64,000 nt of DNA from contig JACKHO010000002.1 of assembly GCA_020638955.1 (NCBI GenBank), positions 124,001 to 188,000 of the forward strand, given 5' to 3'. The translations under genes were made by a program, and so were the position numbers. Positions 61,148 through 64,000 of this stretch are shown piece after piece; position 1 is the first letter of the stretch; each line of letters opens with the position of its first letter. Under the pieces are notes generated by a model. It saw nothing but the letters and a program-made list of their open reading frames with translations, was not told the DNA's origin and searched no databases. Source of the DNA: Planctomycetaceae bacterium (GTDB lineage: Bacteria > Planctomycetota > Planctomycetia > Planctomycetales > Planctomycetaceae).

Positions 61148-63979
61148 TTACTGTTCCTTGAGCACCTTGGCCGCTTTGTGCAGCAACTGGTCGATCGCGC
61201 GGCCCAAGTGTGAGGAGGACGGGCTCACTCGCGTATTCATGAGCGCCACCATGTTCATTCCGTCATGTCGGCGTATGAGAATTGTGGCTGTACCCGGCAA
61301 GGAACCGGTGTGCCAATGGTTAACCTGTCCTTCACCAACCACGCGGTTCTGCCAGCCGAGTGAATAGTAGACTTCCTTCTCCTTACCTTCGTCGTCGTGA
61401 CCAGCCAATCCTGGCGGTCGGGAATACATCAGGCCGATGCTGTCTTTTGAAAGCAGCGGGCTGTTCTGCACGTCATCGAAGGCCGAGGCTAGACGGGCTA
61501 AGTCTGAGGCTGAGGCAATCCAGCCCCCGTGCGAATCCATCGCTTCCAGGTTCCATCCTCCATATGGCGAAGGAACCGACTGCTCCAAGTCCTCTGCAAA
61601 CACGGAAGAGTCTTTCCCCGGATGGTAGTAACGCACTTCATGAGGTGATCGACCGGCCAAGCGTGTAGCACCTATTCTCATAGTGTCGACGCCGACCGGA
61701 GCAAGGACATGCTCTTTGACGTACGCTTCATAACTCTGGCCAGTCAACTTCTCGATGACACGACCCAGCAGGCAGTAACCAAAGTTGGAATACGCATAGC
61801 GCTCGCCGGGATCGAAATCGAGTTTCTGTGAGAACATGGCCCGGATGACGGTGTTCTGGTCTGCCGGCGGCTGAACCCCTAACTCGCGCGCGAAGCGAAT
61901 GGGTTGGAACATGGCATCGAACGATTTGTCACGGTCCCATCCGCCACGATGTTCCAGCAAATGTTTGATGGTAATTTCGCGCAAGCGGGCATCAAACTTC
62001 TCATCTGCAGCGGCAATATCCTGTTCGAAATCAAGCACCTCGAACACCTTGTCGTCCAGATGAAGTTTTCCCTGCTCAACCAACTGCAGAATGGCGATTG
62101 CCGTAATGGGCTTCGAAACACTGGCAATGCGGAACAAACTCTCCGTCGTGACCGGTTCTTTCGCAGCAATATCTGCGCAGCCATAGCCGCGTGCGTAGAC
62201 GAGTTGGCCACCCTTGGTGAACGCTACCGAAACTCCAGGCACGTGGTGCTCTTTCATGAATTCGCGGAGCAATTCGTCGATTTGTGAAACCGACGGACCA
62301 TGAGCTTCTGAAGCAACATTCCACGCCGCTGATTCCTCCTTGTAGCCTGGACCACGCAGCACGCGTCCGGGACGGGCGTCGGTTTGTTTTCCATCCTGCA
62401 GGACAAGGCTGCCATTTACAATGACATGCTGCATTCCTTCTGAGAGGGCGTGAGGATCAACGAAGTTGGCATGGTCGGTAAGTTGTTCGTAGTCAAACAC
62501 AATGACATCGGCTGCCATGCCAACGGCGATTCGGCCACGGTCGTAAGCAAGAATGTCATTCGCCGCGACCGCACTCGCCTGCGAGACGGCCTGTTCCAGT
62601 GAGATTGCACCGAGGTCACGCACGTAACGTGAAAGCATGCGAGGGAACGAACCAAACGCCCGAGGATGCGAAGCGATCCGACCACCACCGGCGGGACCAA
62701 CGTCGGTGCAGAACGAGACGAACTCCTGCTGCATGGCCAGGATTTTGTTGGCGTCGGTCATGGTTTCCGGCAGTGCAAACGCTCCGGCCTGGACCAAGTT
62801 AAAGAAGGTGTCCCAGGGATCTTCGTTGTGAGCCTTGGCAATTGCGGCGACGGAGAGACCGTCCTGCGGCTTGTAACGAGGGACATTCGTGCTGCCAATG
62901 ACAATGCGGTTCCAGTCGTAGCTCGCGTGCCGATACCAGTTTTCCCAGCCGTCGGTGGTCTCCATTTCTCGCCGAATTTCGGCGCGAAGCTCGGGATCAT
63001 CCAGTCGGGCTCGGAGTTTGTCATACCCTTCGGTGAAGTGCCGGGGATGAATAAGAGCCGCAATACCCAATCCGTTATTCACATAAGGATAAATGTCAGC
63101 GGTGACCTGTTGGCCCGTCGCGCGGGCCGCTTTGATGCGGGCAATGGCGAGTGGCATCTTTCCCCAGTTCTGCCGTCCCGCCGCTTTCAAGTGAAAAATG
63201 TGTACGGGCGTTTTCGCCATTTGGCCGATTTCAATGGCCTCGTCTATTGCTTCGAGCAGCCGGTCCCCTTCATTTCGCATATGCGTGTAGTAGCGGCCAC
63301 CGTATTCTCCTGCCGCTGCTGACAGGGCTGCGATTTCTTCCATTTCCGCATAAACGGCTGGCGGATAAATGAGTGCCGTCGAGACTCCAATAGCCCCGGC
63401 CTCCATGCCTTCGCGAACCAGCTGCCGCATTTGTTCGAGCTCCGCCTCTGTGGGGCGACGGTCCACTTCGCCCAGTACGATTTCCCGGACCTGCGTGTGA
63501 CCGACTGTCTGCACCATGTTGACCGGCAGCCCCTGCATGTCGACCAGCGCGAAGTATTCCGCCATGGTGGTATAGCCCTGACGGACCTCCTGAGACGTAC
63601 TCAGCGGCGCGGCCGATCCACCTTCGCCTGCATTAATAGTGGTAATGCCCTGCGTCAGCAAATTGATAGCCGTCTTGGGATCATCCAGCATGGGCGAGGC
63701 CGTTTGCCCCATCATGTCGATGAAGCCCGGAGCGACGACCAGGCCCTTCGCCTCAATGACCACCTTCCCTTCGTCCGCCGCAAGATGCCCAATGCGGATG
63801 ATTTTGCCATTGGCAATGCCGACATCAGCCACATACCACGGGGCACCACTGCCATCGACGACTTTGCCGCCGCGGATGACAATGTCCAACGACTGTGCAA
63901 ACGTCATTTGTGGGCTCAGTACAAGGGAAACAGCGGCGACCAATAGAAATCGACAAAAGTGCGAAACGTGCATGTGCAT
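61148..63979 (-). CDS. Secreted D-aminoacylase-like/beta-lactamase-like fusion
   Basis: A 943-residue exported fusion. Signal peptide about 1-29. The N-terminal half (30-530) is an amidohydrolase of the N-acyl-D-amino-acid deacylase type. YYTHMRNEGDRLLEAI and VHIFHLKAAGRQNWGK hold the His pair, and CTDVGPAGGGRIASHPRAFG the catalytic Asp. Where HxH should follow GFID, the sequence reads MMGQT (about 89-93), and the usual Cys in the GCGxS-like position is replaced (AGEGGSAAP). The C-terminal half is a serine hydrolase of the class C beta-lactamase/DD-peptidase type, with SVSK at 620-623 and YSN at 730-732. Together these could act on D-amino-acid peptides or peptidoglycan fragments, which is inference. 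Confidence 0.88.
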   Translation of the reverse strand: MHMHVSHFCRFLLVAAVSLVLSPQMTFAQSLDIVIRGGKVVDGSGAPWYVADVGIANGKIIRIGHLAADEGKVVIEAKGLVVAPGFIDMMGQTASPMLDDPKTAINLLTQGITTINAGEGGSAAPLSTSQEVRQGYTTMAEYFALVDMQGLPVNMVQTVGHTQVREIVLGEVDRRPTEAELEQMRQLVREGMEAGAIGVSTALIYPPAVYAEMEEIAALSAAAGEYGGRYYTHMRNEGDRLLEAIDEAIEIGQMAKTPVHIFHLKAAGRQNWGKMPLAIARIKAARATGQQVTADIYPYVNNGLGIAALIHPRHFTEGYDKLRARLDDPELRAEIRREMETTDGWENWYRHASYDWNRIVIGSTNVPRYKPQDGLSVAAIAKAHNEDPWDTFFNLVQAGAFALPETMTDANKILAMQQEFVSFCTDVGPAGGGRIASHPRAFGSFPRMLSRYVRDLGAISLEQAVSQASAVAANDILAYDRGRIAVGMAADVIVFDYEQLTDHANFVDPHALSEGMQHVIVNGSLVLQDGKQTDARPGRVLRGPGYKEESAAWNVASEAHGPSVSQIDELLREFMKEHHVPGVSVAFTKGGQLVYARGYGCADIAAKEPVTTESLFRIASVSKPITAIAILQLVEQGKLHLDDKVFEVLDFEQDIAAADEKFDARLREITIKHLLEHRGGWDRDKSFDAMFQPIRFARELGVQPPADQNTVIRAMFSQKLDFDPGERYAYSNFGYCLLGRVIEKLTGQSYEAYVKEHVLAPVGVDTMRIGATRLAGRSPHEVRYYHPGKDSSVFAEDLEQSVPSPYGGWNLEAMDSHGGWIASASDLARLASAFDDVQNSPLLSKDSIGLMYSRPPGLAGHDDEGKEKEVYYSLGWQNRVVGEGQVNHWHTGSLPGTATILIRRHDGMNMVALMNTRVSPSSSHLGRAIDQLLHKAAKVLKEQ

Positions 63980-64000
63980 CCCCTGGTGACCAGATGAGGG

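Noticed and set aside
1..64000. tRNA, rRNA or riboswitch genes
   Set aside because: No cloverleaf with CCA-proximal features, rRNA segment or known riboswitch core was seen by eye; covariance-model searches could not be run.

Overview
The window looks like chromosome of a free-living planctomycete. This rests on gene content rather than a marker gene. There are four secreted sulfatases of different lineages and a giant DUF1080/ThuA/PVC-type dehydrogenase/cytochrome c fusion. An ExbD gene is coupled to a membrane-anchored cyclase-repeat protein. H4MPT-linked C1 genes (fhcB, an mtdB/mtdC-type gene, fae) are scattered, and many predicted exported proteins of unknown function are present. GC is moderate to high, genes are mostly singletons or pairs, and TTG/GTG starts occur.

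Layout. 1-7.8 kb: the 3' end of a GspE/PilB ATPase, an SGNH esterase, an ABC ATPase and its permease (with a large propeller-like insertion), a PaaK/LuxE-like adenylating enzyme behind a strong terminator, and a secreted unknown. 8-16 kb: sulfatase, DUF58 protein, formylmethanofuran dehydrogenase subunit B, GT4 glycosyltransferase, then exbD with a cyclase-repeat protein. 16-19.8 kb: an accessory island. It holds an NLR-like STAND protein (TIR/DUF4062-like, NB-ARC, TPR array) whose last TPR is frameshifted, followed by three 82-bp hairpin elements around a GxxExxY PD-(D/E)XK gene. 19.8-27.3 kb: methyltransferase, two sulfatases, the fae-mtd operon, a capsule-export lipoprotein and a phosphoesterase. 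27.3-39 kb: a palindromic MITE-like element, then sugar isomerase, STAS, LOG-family, NsrR-like regulator with a heme protein, tadA, recA, a CNNM/CBS protein with an ABC permease, a DEAD-box helicase and xylA. 39-64 kb: an unknown, an aminotransferase, the 1708-residue fusion, lipoprotein, ThuA, ceramidase-like protein, secreted unknowns, TolC-like and HEAT/TPR proteins, a GntP permease, a sulfatase, and a D-aminoacylase/beta-lactamase-like fusion.

How it fits together. Sulfatases, esterase, ThuA and DUF1080 domains, xylose isomerase, sugar isomerase/epimerase and GntP permease fit a lifestyle of degrading sulfated polysaccharide. Fae, Mtd and FhcB belong to formaldehyde oxidation by the tetrahydromethanopterin route. 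The most unusual region is the island at 16.1-19.8 kb. No rRNA, tRNA, CRISPR array, prophage or recognisable transposase was seen. All family assignments come from reading motifs by eye; no database search was run.
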